The notes: generated from the letters alone by a model not told the origin. Numbered from the stretch's first letter, positions 28,701-36,808 are shown. The stretch: DNA of 47,016 nt from Microbacterium sp. ACRRU (GCF_022346945.1 NZ_JAKRNI010000023.1:1-47016); one strand, 5' to 3'. Numbers and translations: made by a program.

Positions 28701-31700
28701 TGATGGGGCTGGGGTTGGCCTCGGCATCCAGGACTCCGACACGCACCGTCCCCTCGCCCTCGGCGCCGGCCGAGTCGACGACGCGGTAGCGGAACGTCAC
28801 CTGACCGCGGTCGCCCGGCACCGACGCGTACACGATCGACGCGCCGTCCGCCGAGATCGAGGCGGTTCCGCGGTCGGGCTGACTCACGATGCGGTCGAGG
28901 GTCACCGCGTCGCCGTCGGGGTCGGTTCCGAAGCCACGGAACGGGATCGTCGTGGTTCCGCCGCTGAGGACGCGACCCTGCAGCGTGTCCGGCAGCGGGG
29001 CGCGGTTCGCGTCGGTGCCGAGCACCGTGATGCGCACCGTCGCCTCGTCCCACAGCGAGGGCGTTCCGGTCGTGTAGACGCGGTAGGTGACCTCGTAAGT
29101 GCCGGGGGTCGTCGGGGCGAGGTAGCGCAAGACACCCCCGGAGGCGAAGGCGAGACCGTCGTCGGAAGGCGTCGCCTGCACGGAGGCCGGGTCGAGCGTC
29201 GGACGTCCGCCGGCCGGCGACACGTCGTTGTCGAGCACCGGGATGTCGGCCTGCACGCCGGCGCGCACCGTCACGGTGTCGTCGACGGCGATGGGCGCGA
29301 TCTCGGGCGCCGGCGGAAGCAGATACACCGTGGCTTCGCCACTGACCGTCGCGCCCTCGTCGTCGGTGCCGTCGCTCACGGTGTAGGCGACCGTACCCAG
29401 GAGTCCCGCGCCGCCCTCGGCCGTGGTGCCGGAGACGCGCAAATCGTTCTGCCCCACCGTGTCGACGGTGAGCGAAGCGCCCTCCTCGGCGGTCGCGACC
29501 ACATCACTCAGCAGGAGCACCCGGCCGGTCGGATTCGACACGGCGGCGAACACGTCGAGCGTGGCATCCTCTTGCGGTCGGACGAACGCCACGACGGGCG
29601 CGGTCGACAGCTGCGCGGGAGCGTCGGCGGGAAGCAGCGTGATGCGGGCGGTCCCGGTGGCGTCACGCCCGGCACCGGAGACGGTGAAGTCCACGCGATA
29701 CACGCCCGGTTGAGCGGCGGTGAAGTCGAACGTCGTGCTCCCGCCGACGACCGTGGCCGTCGCCGCCGCGTCGTCGAGCACGCGCACCGAGCCGAGCGTC
29801 ACGTCGCCGGCGGTGCCGGTGACGTGGGGCCCGACGTCGATGGTCAGGGCAGACCCGGCCGTGTCGACCACCGCGAACGACTGCACCGCGAGCGCCGGAT
29901 CGGGCGCCACCCGGATGAGCAGCGGCTTCGTCGCCGTCGCGCCGGAGGTGTCGGCCACGGTCACGTCGAGCTGGATTGTCTGCTCCGCCCCGGACCCGTC
30001 GTCGGCGTGCTGGTAGACGACCTCGCCGGCGGGGGTGGATGCCACGCTGCCCACGCCGCTCGGGTTGGCGGCGGACAACAGCAGGAGCGGGTCGCCGTCG
30101 GGATCGACCCAGCCGGGGAGCACGGGGACGGTGATGGTGCCGCCGCGCGCCACTTCGGGTGTGGGCCACGGCTGCAGGCAGCCCGGCACCCCGCACCACA
30201 CGGGCGCGGCGTTGGCGTCGTCGGGCGTGACCGTCAGCGTGACCGTGGTCGGCGCCGACGTCAGCCCGTCCGCGGTGGTGCCGTCCGTCACGGCGTACGA
30301 GAACGTCGCCGTGCCGGTCGCCCCCGGCGCGACGCGCACCGCGAGGCGCTGACCGGAATCGGTCACCGACAGGCTGCCGAAACCGGGGTCGAGCCCCGTC
30401 ACGCTCTCGCCGACGATGCTCAGCACGTCCTCGTTGGGATCGTGGTCGTTCAGCAGCACGGGCAAGGTCACCAGACGCCCCGCGCGCACACCGAAGGCGT
30501 CGGGCTCGGCGATCGGCGGCTTGGGGTCGAGCACGACGCTCAGCTGTTCCTCGCTCTGCACCGAGGCCTCCTCGGTGCGGTCGTCGAGGGTCCAGCTCTG
30601 GCTCGACGGCACGAGCGCGCCGTCGGGGACCGTCCACACCCACCCTGTGCGCGTCTCGTTCAGGATCACCGCGTGGTCGGTCGCGACGAAGACCGGACGC
30701 CGCTGGTCGGGCATGGTCGCCCCGCCGTAGTCGAGGTCGGTCTCACCGGCATCCGAACGCCACAGCGTTCCCCGCGCGTCGCCGGGCAGCAGCCATGCCG
30801 CGTACGTCACGCCGTCGTGCGCGAGGGGCGTGGCCGGCTGCCCGAGCACGTTGCCCCCCGCGCCCACTTCGCGCCGCGGCTCGGCCCCGTCGACGGGGAC
30901 GCTCCACAACGACTGTTCATCGGCGAGGTAGACGGCGCGGCCGCGGGGATCGGGTTCGCCGACGACGAGCTGATCCGCGGTGTCGAGGTCGACGGGATCC
31001 TGGTCGCGCACCCACACGCGGCCCGCCTCGGCGTCGACGAGGACCCACTGGTCGCCCGCGGCAGAGAGCACCGGGGTGGCCGCGTCGGCGTCGATCGCGT
31101 CACGCCCCCGCAGCTCATCGGCCTCGATGTCGTAACGGATCACCGAGCCGTCGACCGAGGAGTAGGCGAACAGCATGCCCCGCTCGTCGACCGTCACGGC
31201 ATCCGCGGTGTAGGTCTGCGCGTCGTCGTCGCCGGCGGTTCCGAACGGGTCGAGCTCGCTGACAGACTGCCCCGCGCGGCTCAGCCGGCTCGCGAAGACT
31301 GCGCCGGTGTCGGTGCGGTACACGACGTAGTCGCCGGCCGTCGCGACCGACGTCGTGCCCGCGGGCGTCTCGGGCGCGGCCTCGAGCTGCTCGTCCTGCA
31401 GGTCGATCGGCTGGGCCTCGTCGATCCGGGTGAGCTTGCTGTAGCTGTCGGTGAAGAGATAGGCCCCGTCCGGGCCCTGCGCGACCTGGCTCGGGTTTCC
31501 GGCGGCGCGGACGGTGTCGAGCTCGCCCACGGTGGTGTTGACGCGGGCGTACCGCTGCCCCTCGCCGGTCTGAAGTGCCCACACCGACGTGTCGACCTCG
31601 GGGGTCTCCTGCGCGTCGAGTCCCGGCCAGACGATGCTGGCCGTAACGACGAGCGCCGCGGCCACGAGCGTCGAGGTCACGCCCGCGATCGTGCGACGCC

Positions 31701-31704
31701 TCAT
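25723..31704 (-). CDS. Giant surface protein with beta-propeller-like, Ig/cadherin-like and FN3 domains (PFNA fn3 type)
   Basis: 1,993 aa. ATG at 31704 overlaps the kinase stop (ATGA) and begins a signal or membrane anchor (MRRRTIAGVTSTLVAAALVVTASIVW written 1-26, with VTSTLVAAALVVTAS as its core). After it: a beta-propeller-like region (about 40-390), then many Ig/cadherin-like repeats of the 'VLLNDHDPNEDVLSI' and 'PVLDNDVSPAGGRPTL' kind (about 400-1500), one or two fibronectin III-like domains (about 1500-1700), and a C-terminal domain with several Cys (about 1700-1993). There is no sortase motif, so it is probably held by its N-terminal segment with the rest outside. This is the counterpart of bifidobacterial fn3, proposed to bind host or surface ligands; in a probably free-living organism the ligand is unknown. 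Confidence 0.85.
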   Translation of the reverse strand: MRRRTIAGVTSTLVAAALVVTASIVWPGLDAQETPEVDTSVWALQTGEGQRYARVNTTVGELDTVRAAGNPSQVAQGPDGAYLFTDSYSKLTRIDEAQPIDLQDEQLEAAPETPAGTTSVATAGDYVVYRTDTGAVFASRLSRAGQSVSELDPFGTAGDDDAQTYTADAVTVDERGMLFAYSSVDGSVIRYDIEADELRGRDAIDADAATPVLSAAGDQWVLVDAEAGRVWVRDQDPVDLDTADQLVVGEPDPRGRAVYLADEQSLWSVPVDGAEPRREVGAGGNVLGQPATPLAHDGVTYAAWLLPGDARGTLWRSDAGETDLDYGGATMPDQRRPVFVATDHAVILNETRTGWVWTVPDGALVPSSQSWTLDDRTEEASVQSEEQLSVVLDPKPPIAEPDAFGVRAGRLVTLPVLLNDHDPNEDVLSIVGESVTGLDPGFGSLSVTDSGQRLAVRVAPGATGTATFSYAVTDGTTADGLTSAPTTVTLTVTPDDANAAPVWCGVPGCLQPWPTPEVARGGTITVPVLPGWVDPDGDPLLLLSAANPSGVGSVASTPAGEVVYQHADDGSGAEQTIQLDVTVADTSGATATKPLLIRVAPDPALAVQSFAVVDTAGSALTIDVGPHVTGTAGDVTLGSVRVLDDAAATATVVGGSTTFDFTAAQPGVYRVDFTVSGAGRDATGTARITLLPADAPAQLSTAPVVAFVRPQEDATLDVFAAVSNPTGRVLLLSDVVATAEEGASLTVDTVGQNDLRVSGTTAEGGAGLLGTVAYTVSDGTDDEGATVSGEATVYLLPPAPEIAPIAVDDTVTVRAGVQADIPVLDNDVSPAGGRPTLDPASVQATPSDDGLAFASGGVLRYLAPTTPGTYEVTYRVYTTGTPSLWDEATVRITVLGTDANRAPLPDTLQGRVLSGGTTTIPFRGFGTDPDGDAVTLDRIVSQPDRGTASISADGASIVYASVPGDRGQVTFRYRVVDSAGAEGEGTVRVGVLDAEANPSPITFTDYVQVQAGSDSRIRVSPLANDIDPTQGRLTLTEVRPDLPRTLVDGSDNPEYARLDSLIESVTDTGVVLRAGEAPATMSFLYDVESDSGNTGRGLVVVKVVRESVPDFPVVTDTVLTLEDRDQFVSGVDVLDGRATWSGGDVADLRVSLWGEPAGVRIDGRRIAGELPATRRIIPFVVTGTVGDQEVTTYAFVRVPGDDDVTLALRPGAAQRVDELASVEFDMASLVAVPRRATLEVGPDVTTTGVRAEGRCTVTGTVVRYDAGTGSPWTDACQVPVRVAGTEDWTLLAVPIGVVAREPQPELRPGSLTVGPGETATFDLRNMTSWQLGREDWAGIRYALDYSGSAFSSVTLEGSVVTVTGADRAVPGSENAAIVSVTSHQAVSPARLLLRVGAAPSTLPQGGTTTLQCSQASGSSCTIDAVGLPGEVNPLPRTPLEVVRVSPTSACTGVSFDVASERSVRASWTSDAPGATCAASVTLRDAQGRSTASTRDARIVLDLQGFPRAPASVRQTAYADGSLTLRVDPGEARRAYPSISGFAVRTGGEVVARCGADGTCPPISAPNGEQREYVVTAVNGVGESRGSVRTLGWAYDPPARPGSADFTPVVTRDGEGNVADLVIRGIESAETGQLEVRSAAGETRTISVGRNQDEVRVDGFRVGSNSRTEITVTPTSRFEIPAGLGGAAQGGALVFSAHGVGAPLDPAMTITSRSTGDGVSTVTVEGTARQNGTDSQLRYGIVEGSFCRPGDDGSRREFPGKEDGVAYTFTFCVESSFDGRSYGTRSVTQEFRVAQDTAAPRGYTFRVGSRAEVGVEDGRPVARWRISGVDEGSDPPRFNDVKYTNFDGERSSVFGSDPNIGVYFQHRFWGTTSETGRVAPASGSAPYQVQASARVASCVGGENLDVSRSASNDQANLTVDWDAVRYFDENGAALPTTAGSRLVPIGAVRVANVRVTVDWSARGWGLDSAVLQTEARCQPGTPAEEEPTNPDDNS

Positions 31705-32837
31705 CGGAGGATCCCGGTGGCCAGGAGCGCCGCGATGACGACCGCCGCCGCGGTGACGAGGGAGGCCGCGGCGAGCGCCCACGGCAGAAGCCGATGCGCG
31801 GGACGGGCGGGCGCCGAGATGTCGGTGTCTTCGTCTCGGGCGAGCCCCGCCATACCGGAGGGGCCGCGGAGCTTGCGCACGCCCTCACGCTCGATCCGGG
31901 AACGCGCCGGACCGCGCAGCGTTCCGTCGGCGAAGTCGATCGCGCGCGCCGTCGGCGCCCACTCGGCCGCGGGCACCTCGAGCGGGGTCGCGGGGAGTCC
32001 GAGCTCGGACTGCACCCTCTGCAACGCCTCGCCCACCTCGCGGGCACTGGCGAACCGGTCGGTGGGGTTGCGCGACATGGCGCGGGCGAGCACCGCCTGC
32101 AGCGACGGGGGCACGTCCGTGCGGGCGATGTCGGTGTAGGAGGCGCGCGCGATGCGGCGGCGCAACTGCTCGCGGGAGTTCTGGCCGCGCTCGCGACGCT
32201 CGAACGGGCTGTGCCCGGCCAGCAGCGAGTACACAGTCGCGCCGAGGCTCCACACCTCGCTCGACACGGTGCCCGCGGTCTGCTCGGCGATCACTTCGGG
32301 AGCGCTCCACGGCACGCTCATGGCGAGCATCTCGTCGGCGCCCTGCCGGACGAGGGACGAGGAGATGCCGAAGTCCGCGAGCACCGGCGCCCCGAACGTC
32401 GTCACGAGGATGTTGCTGGGCTTGACGTCGCGGTGCACGAGACCGGCGTGGTGAGCCGACTCCAGCGCCCCCGCCATGCGCACCCCGATCGAGAGGACCT
32501 CGGCCACCGGCATCCGTTCCACCCGGTAGCGCTGCGCGAGGGAACCCGGGCAGTACTCCATCACGATGTACGGACGCCCGTCAGCCGAAATCCCGGCCTG
32601 GTAGACGGTGACGATCGACGGATGCGCCGACAGATGTGCCAGCACGTCGGCCTCGGCGTTGAACATGCGCAGCAGATCGGCGTCGCGCACATCGCTCGGC
32701 AGCACCTTCACGGCCACGTCACGGCGCGGCATGTCTTGCCCGTACAGGAAGACATCGGCGAAACCGCCCGAACCGAGCGGCCGGATGTAGGCGAGCCCCG
32801 GGAGGATCGGGGGCGTCGAGGGCAGGCGCTGCGGCAT
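31701..32837 (-). CDS. Membrane Ser/Thr protein kinase (PFNA pkb2 type)
   Basis: 378 aa. ATG at 32837 is preceded by GGGGAGGGGG; a GTG seven codons upstream is less likely. Kinase domain: Gly loop LGSGGFADV (21-29), Lys44 in VAVKVL, HRDVKPSN (135-142, catalytic Asp137) and DFGIS (155-159), so it should be active. The cytosolic kinase is followed by a juxtamembrane stretch with DEDTDIS (335-341), one membrane segment (about 350-374) and almost no outer part. It thus lacks the PASTA sensor of PknB; the co-encoded giant surface protein may be its sensor. First gene of the PFNA core; no PP2C phosphatase gene accompanies it in the window. Confidence 0.93.
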   Translation of the reverse strand: MPQRLPSTPPILPGLAYIRPLGSGGFADVFLYGQDMPRRDVAVKVLPSDVRDADLLRMFNAEADVLAHLSAHPSIVTVYQAGISADGRPYIVMEYCPGSLAQRYRVERMPVAEVLSIGVRMAGALESAHHAGLVHRDVKPSNILVTTFGAPVLADFGISSSLVRQGADEMLAMSVPWSAPEVIAEQTAGTVSSEVWSLGATVYSLLAGHSPFERRERGQNSREQLRRRIARASYTDIARTDVPPSLQAVLARAMSRNPTDRFASAREVGEALQRVQSELGLPATPLEVPAAEWAPTARAIDFADGTLRGPARSRIEREGVRKLRGPSGMAGLARDEDTDISAPARPAHRLLPWALAAASLVTAAAVVIAALLATGILR

Positions 32838-32859
32838 GGCGCCCCCTCCCCAGAACACG

Positions 32860-32879
32860 CGCCCGCACCGGAGCGGGCG
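32860..32879 (-). terminator. Weak hairpin before the kinase gene
   Basis: Perfect 7-bp GC stem (32860-32866 with 32873-32879), 6-nt loop, in the 101-nt gap between the 220-aa gene and the kinase gene. It may terminate partially or lie in the kinase leader. Confidence 0.35.
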
Positions 32880-32938
32880 GACAACCCGGCAATGCTAACA
32901 AAGCCCCGCACCGGCGAGCCGTGCCGCCGTCCACAGGC

Positions 32939-33601
32939 TCAGGGTGCCAGGGGCCCGGGGTCGCGCGGATCGAACGGCGCGTCCAACGAACGGGACAGGT
33001 CGTCGAGCATCGCCGCGACCTGCGGTTCGACGTACTCGGCGACGGCGGCCTGGATCCGCAGACGGTGGTGCAGCAACAGCGCGCACACCTCGCGCCCGAT
33101 CATGTTCGCGTAATCGTCGGCGAGCCCGACCTCTTGGCGGAGCGCCGCCTTCGCGGCATCCGACAGCGGCGGCAGCGCGGGGATCGCGGCGTCCTCCTCG
33201 GCGGCCAACCCGGTGAGCGTGAAAAGGAAGGGAGCGCCCGGCTCGGGTTCGGGATCGAGCGGCATACCCTCGAACTCGGGCTCGAGCCCCTCGGCGGGGC
33301 GGTACGAGCGTCGGCGGTTGCGCGCGGCCTGCTGATCGAGCTCGGTCTGCAGCATCGGGAGGTTCCGTGAGGTGTACTCGGCCACCGCGTGATCGACGAT
33401 CGTCTTCACCCGCGTGGACAGCCCGTGCTGCACACCGTGCGGGACGTCGGAGCCGAGCCCGGCGGCCGACAGGACCGGCGATCCGAAGCACCGCCGGCAC
33501 GGGGCGATGCGGCCACGGTGGTTCGCGGGCTCCCACCGGGGCAGCCACGCGAGCCAGGCGTCCACCGCCTGGCCGACCTGGGTCTCGAGCGACCGCTCCA
33601 C
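32939..33601 (-). CDS. Protein of unknown function (220 aa)
   Basis: Not recognised. It starts at GTG 33601 with a TAGCGT box 6 nt upstream and no ribosome site. No signal peptide or membrane segment. The N-terminal part has Trp-rich WLAWLPRWEP and one CRRCFGSP pair (CxxC); the remainder is mostly helical, with an acidic Pro-rich segment (PLDPEPEPGAP) near the middle and a C-terminal helix bundle (DYANMIGREVCALLLHHRLR). Probably cytosolic. It sits just upstream of the kinase gene in the same direction, so it may be a regulator or simply a neighbour. Confidence 0.65.
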   Translation of the reverse strand: MERSLETQVGQAVDAWLAWLPRWEPANHRGRIAPCRRCFGSPVLSAAGLGSDVPHGVQHGLSTRVKTIVDHAVAEYTSRNLPMLQTELDQQAARNRRRSYRPAEGLEPEFEGMPLDPEPEPGAPFLFTLTGLAAEEDAAIPALPPLSDAAKAALRQEVGLADDYANMIGREVCALLLHHRLRIQAAVAEYVEPQVAAMLDDLSRSLDAPFDPRDPGPLAP

Positions 33602-33607
33602 ACCCTT

Positions 33608-33613
33608 ACGCTA
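33608..33613 (-). promoter_or_regulatory. Candidate -10 box for a leaderless transcript of the 220-aa gene
   Basis: TAGCGT on the minus strand, 6 nt before the GTG at 33601. No -35 is visible. The same hexamer and spacing occur before pxpA at 46885-46890. Confidence 0.45.
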
Positions 33614-33654
33614 GCCCGACAGGTCGTCCGGCGGGCGGATGCCACGGCCGCGGA

Positions 33655-34140
33655 TCAGCGATCGTCCTCGCTCTCACGCTCCCACCGCCATCGCGGACCC
33701 TCGCCGCGGCTGCGCACGAGCAGCACACCGAACGCTCCCGCGGCCAGACCCGCGACCGCGATGACGCCGCCCGGCCACCCCAGAGCCACCGACCCGGCCG
33801 CCGCGAGGCCCCGAGCGCTGTCACCTCCGGTGACCGCCGTCCCGATCGCGATGCCCAGGACCTCGCCCACATAGGCGCCCACCGCGCACGGCACCGCGGT
33901 GAGGTACCCGGGCGGCTCGGCACGCAGCCCCCACAGCAGGATTCCCGCGAACAGTCCCAGGGCCAGCAGCATGCCCGCGACTCCGGGAAGCGGACCGAGC
34001 CCGCGCACGGGGATGACGTCGGCGTCGAGCGCGAGACTCGCCACGCCCAGGCCCCCGATCGCGAGCGCGAGGAAAGTGACGGTCGCGAAAACGACAGCGA
34101 CCGGCGGGGTCACCCCCGCCGGTCGCGGCGCGTCTGTCAT
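33655..34140 (-). CDS. Small integral membrane protein of unknown function
   Basis: 161 aa, ATG at 34140, 12 nt after the stop of the preceding gene, so probably co-transcribed with it. Four hydrophobic segments (about 14-37, 50-70, 80-100 and 115-141) connected by short loops; the C-terminal tail is basic then acidic (RSRGEGPRWRWERESEDDR) and probably cytosolic. No motif recognised. It resembles the many small DUF-type actinobacterial membrane proteins without assigned role. Confidence 0.7.
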   Translation of the reverse strand: MTDAPRPAGVTPPVAVVFATVTFLALAIGGLGVASLALDADVIPVRGLGPLPGVAGMLLALGLFAGILLWGLRAEPPGYLTAVPCAVGAYVGEVLGIAIGTAVTGGDSARGLAAAGSVALGWPGGVIAVAGLAAGAFGVLLVRSRGEGPRWRWERESEDDR

Positions 34141-34152
34141 GGCATCCGGTTC

Positions 34153-35220
34153 TCAGCGCTGAGCGAACTGAGGACCGGCCTCGAGGGTGCGCTCGTACTC
34201 GCGCTGCGCCTCGTCGTTGATCTCGGTGACCCGACGGCCCCGCTTGGCCACCCACGCGCCGAACCAGATCGTCAGCTCCCGGCCGAGGACGAACGCCACG
34301 ATCGCGAGGGGAGCGAGCAGGCTCTGCTCGAGCAGGTCGACGCCCTGGCGGGCGGTGAGCATCCAGAACGGAGCGGCGAAGAGCGCACCGAGCAGGTATC
34401 CGCCCCACGAGATGACGCCGACCAGGAGCCCCCAAATCACCCAGTGACCCCAGCCACCGCGGTTGATGATGGCACCGAGGAACCAGAAACCCACGAAGAA
34501 CGCCACGGTGGGCACCCACAGGGTCCACGTGGTGAGCGCGGTCAGAGCGGCCTCGGCGAGATCGGATGCCGGGAACGTGCCGAGCAGCAGACCGAGCGCG
34601 AGAGTGGCGCCGAGATACAGCACGGCGAAGACGACGGTCGCCAGCAGCCCGATGAGGCCCGCGGCTCCGCGATTGCCGCGGGGGCGGGGCGCCTCGGGCG
34701 CCTGCACGAAGATCGGCTGCGCGCCCCCGACGGGGTAGACCGCCGTGGCATCCGACGACGGCGTGGTCGCGGCCGACGTCGCCGCGGCAGCCCCCGCCGC
34801 GCCCGCTGCTGCTCCCGCGGCAGGGGCGGCGTCGGAACGGTGGTCGTCGCGCGCGGCGCGGGCGGCGGGCTCGGCGTGCGCATCGGTCTCCGGCTCAGCC
34901 GACGCGGCGTACGCGGCCCAGCGCGAGTCCTCGTCGTCGAGGTCGACGGAGCGGTGCGACGCGGGAGCGGAGACGGGCGTCTGGCTGTGCGGCTCGACCG
35001 GCGAGGCGTCGTGCACGGTCGTCGCCGGGGCGGCGGAGCTCGCGCCGGCATCGGCGGCGGACTCGCGCTCCTTCCACGCGGCGTCGGCGGCCTCGGGGTC
35101 GACCGCGTCGCGGCGAGCGGCCTCGGCATCGGCGAGACCCTCGTGGGCACGCCCGACGACGTCGTGCGCCTCGTCCTTGGGCTCGTCGACGGGGTCGCCG
35201 TACGACTGGGGGTCGCTCAT
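34153..35220 (-). CDS. Membrane protein with long disordered N terminus, unknown function
   Basis: 355 aa. ATG at 35220 is preceded by GAGGAG at about 6 nt; the in-frame upstream extension is rejected. Residues 1-185 are low-complexity, rich in Ala, Asp, Glu and Ser/Thr, with an AAGAAAGAAGAAA run. Then four membrane segments (about 190-213, 228-252, 260-285 and 300-320) and a basic cytosolic tail. The disordered cytosolic part resembles that of the FHA protein in composition and could be a kinase substrate, which is inference. First gene of the minus-strand run that leads into the kinase cluster. Confidence 0.7.
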   Translation of the reverse strand: MSDPQSYGDPVDEPKDEAHDVVGRAHEGLADAEAARRDAVDPEAADAAWKERESAADAGASSAAPATTVHDASPVEPHSQTPVSAPASHRSVDLDDEDSRWAAYAASAEPETDAHAEPAARAARDDHRSDAAPAAGAAAGAAGAAAATSAATTPSSDATAVYPVGGAQPIFVQAPEAPRPRGNRGAAGLIGLLATVVFAVLYLGATLALGLLLGTFPASDLAEAALTALTTWTLWVPTVAFFVGFWFLGAIINRGGWGHWVIWGLLVGVISWGGYLLGALFAAPFWMLTARQGVDLLEQSLLAPLAIVAFVLGRELTIWFGAWVAKRGRRVTEINDEAQREYERTLEAGPQFAQR

Positions 35221-35311
35221 CGGGGTCTCCTCACGCGCGCAGATATGGTGCGCTGTCAGGCTAACCCCCGGCTCGCCCCGCATCGGGGAGGCGTGCCGTC
35301 GTGTGTCGGTC

Positions 35312-35340
35312 TCGACCGTGTCGGCGGGTGCCCCTAGGGT
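35312..35340 (+). promoter_or_regulatory. Candidate leaderless promoter of the lipoprotein gene
   Basis: TCGACC (35312-35317), 17-nt spacer, TAGGGT (35335-35340), then 6 nt to the ATG at 35347. It fits the TANNNT leaderless pattern. Confidence 0.45.
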
Positions 35341-35346
35341 GGCTGC

Positions 35347-35940
35347 ATGTCCGGTCGACGCTCGGTTGCGGCCCTCACCGCGCTCGTGACGATCGCGGCC
35401 GCGCTCGCGCTCAGCGCCTGCGCCCCCGACCAGGGCGGCACCCCCGCACCGACGGCGCCCTCCCCGATCGAGTCACGCACCCCCGACGGCACCCCGATCC
35501 CGACGATCACGCCCACGGCGGCCGCCGCAGCGTTGCCCACCGACTGCCGGGCGATCCTGTCGACCGACGTCCAGGCGCAGCTCGGAGCCACCCCGCTGAA
35601 CGATCCGGCCCTCGGCCCGTCCGGCGTTCAGCCCGACGGTTCCCTCATCTGTATCTGGCGCGACCCCGCCGCCGACACCACCGGACTCGTCACCCACATC
35701 TCCCGCATGGACCGCGGGCCCGCGCTCGACATGCTGAACGATCTCGTGACCACGCAGGGCTTCAGCTGCTACACCCCCGACGAGGGCACGCGCTGCGAAA
35801 AGACGTGGATCAACGACACCTACCCCGTCAACGACGGCCGCACGCTGTTCTGGCGCGACGACGTCCTCATCGACACCCAGTACTCCAACCTCGCTCCGAC
35901 GGGGTACACCGCGAGCATCATCGCGGCGATCTTCGGCTGA
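35347..35940 (+). CDS. Putative lipoprotein of unknown function
   Basis: 197 aa. The signal peptide with lipobox LSAC (Cys25) predicts membrane anchoring outside the cell. A Pro/Thr-rich linker (about 28-62) is followed by a globular domain with five Cys: TDCRAIL, LICIW, GFSCYTPDEGTRCEKTW, consistent with disulfides. It shares layout and C-terminal features (QGF.C.....-CE.T, ...P.GY.A.....FG) with the convergent gene at 36105-36704, so the two are likely paralogues. Distant similarity to DUF3558-type actinobacterial lipoproteins is possible but not demonstrable here. Confidence 0.75.
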   Translation: MSGRRSVAALTALVTIAAALALSACAPDQGGTPAPTAPSPIESRTPDGTPIPTITPTAAAAALPTDCRAILSTDVQAQLGATPLNDPALGPSGVQPDGSLICIWRDPAADTTGLVTHISRMDRGPALDMLNDLVTTQGFSCYTPDEGTRCEKTWINDTYPVNDGRTLFWRDDVLIDTQYSNLAPTGYTASIIAAIFG

Positions 35941-36006
35941 CGCCATCTTCGGCTGACGGCCCACCGCACGACGGCCGGCCCGGTGCAGCGCGCTGCCTCG
36001 TCATGG

Positions 36007-36079
36007 CACGCATAAACGCGATCGACGAGCAGAAACGCGCTCTCTCCGCGTTTATGCCCGCGAATCGCGTTTATGCGTG
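36007..36079. repeat. Nested palindromic element between convergent genes (REP-like or bidirectional terminator)
   Basis: Outer arms 36007-36022 and 36064-36079 are perfect 16-bp inverted repeats with core GCATAAACGCG. Inside lies a second inverted repeat, AAACGCG/CGCGTTT (36033-36039 with 36047-36053). The AAACGCG core thus occurs four times, two in each orientation. It lies between two convergent genes and could stop transcription on both strands, but its ordered repeats suggest a dispersed element. Confidence 0.75.
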
Positions 36080-36104
36080 AACCGACGCGTACAGGTGGGC
36101 GGGA

Positions 36105-36704
36105 CTACTCGCCGAAGGCGCGGGATGCCACCACGGCGGCGTAGCCGTCCGGCATCCATCCCGAGAAGGTCGAGGACACCCAGCGATCGCCGCGCAGGTC
36201 GTGCACCTCGACCACGTCGCCGGACGTGCGCTCGCAATGCTCGGTTGCACCGTCGGCGTCGCACACGAACCCCTGGCCGCTCAGGACAGCGGAAACCGCC
36301 TCAGCTCCCGCATCCGACACTGTCGTCACGCTCGTCTCGAGCCATCGGCCGGACCCGCCGCGCCAGTGACACGTGATCACCGGCGTGGGAGCGGCAGCGG
36401 CGACGGCCTCGGGCGTCGAGCGCGGTCCGGTGTGCCGCTGGGTGAGCAACGCCTCGGGAGACCACACGAGCTGCGACCACATCGGCTGCGTGTACAGGTC
36501 GCGGCACGTCGTCGCCGGCCCCGGGACACGCGGTGCGTCCGTCCACGGTGGCGTAGTGGAACCGGCACGCAGCGTGTCACCCACGAACATCACCGCGCCC
36601 GGGAGACCCGGCGCGGCGAGCACGAATAGAGCGGCCACGACACCGGCACACAGCAGTCCCGCCGGCCATGCGATCCAGGCGCTGCGCCCACCGACTCGTG
36701 CCAT
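36105..36704 (-). CDS. Membrane-anchored secreted protein, paralogue of the 35347-35940 lipoprotein
   Basis: 199 aa. ATG at 36704 is preceded by GGGGAGG; the longer frame runs into the rpoC terminator and is rejected. N terminus MARVGGRSAWIAW then a hydrophobic segment (LLCAGVVAALFVLAA, about 15-30) without a lipobox, so it is probably a signal anchor. The outer domain has Cys in TTCRDLY, ITCHW, GFVCDADGATEHCE, matching the Cys order of the convergent lipoprotein. Function unknown. Confidence 0.7.
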   Translation of the reverse strand: MARVGGRSAWIAWPAGLLCAGVVAALFVLAAPGLPGAVMFVGDTLRAGSTTPPWTDAPRVPGPATTCRDLYTQPMWSQLVWSPEALLTQRHTGPRSTPEAVAAAAPTPVITCHWRGGSGRWLETSVTTVSDAGAEAVSAVLSGQGFVCDADGATEHCERTSGDVVEVHDLRGDRWVSSTFSGWMPDGYAAVVASRAFGE

Positions 36705-36808
36705 CCGTTCCTCCCCGACAACGGTAGGCGACACCCCCGGTCGCGCCGGTGCCTCGACACGCCGCCCACCCCGACACGTCACCCGTCCGAAACACCGCGG
36801 GCACGACG

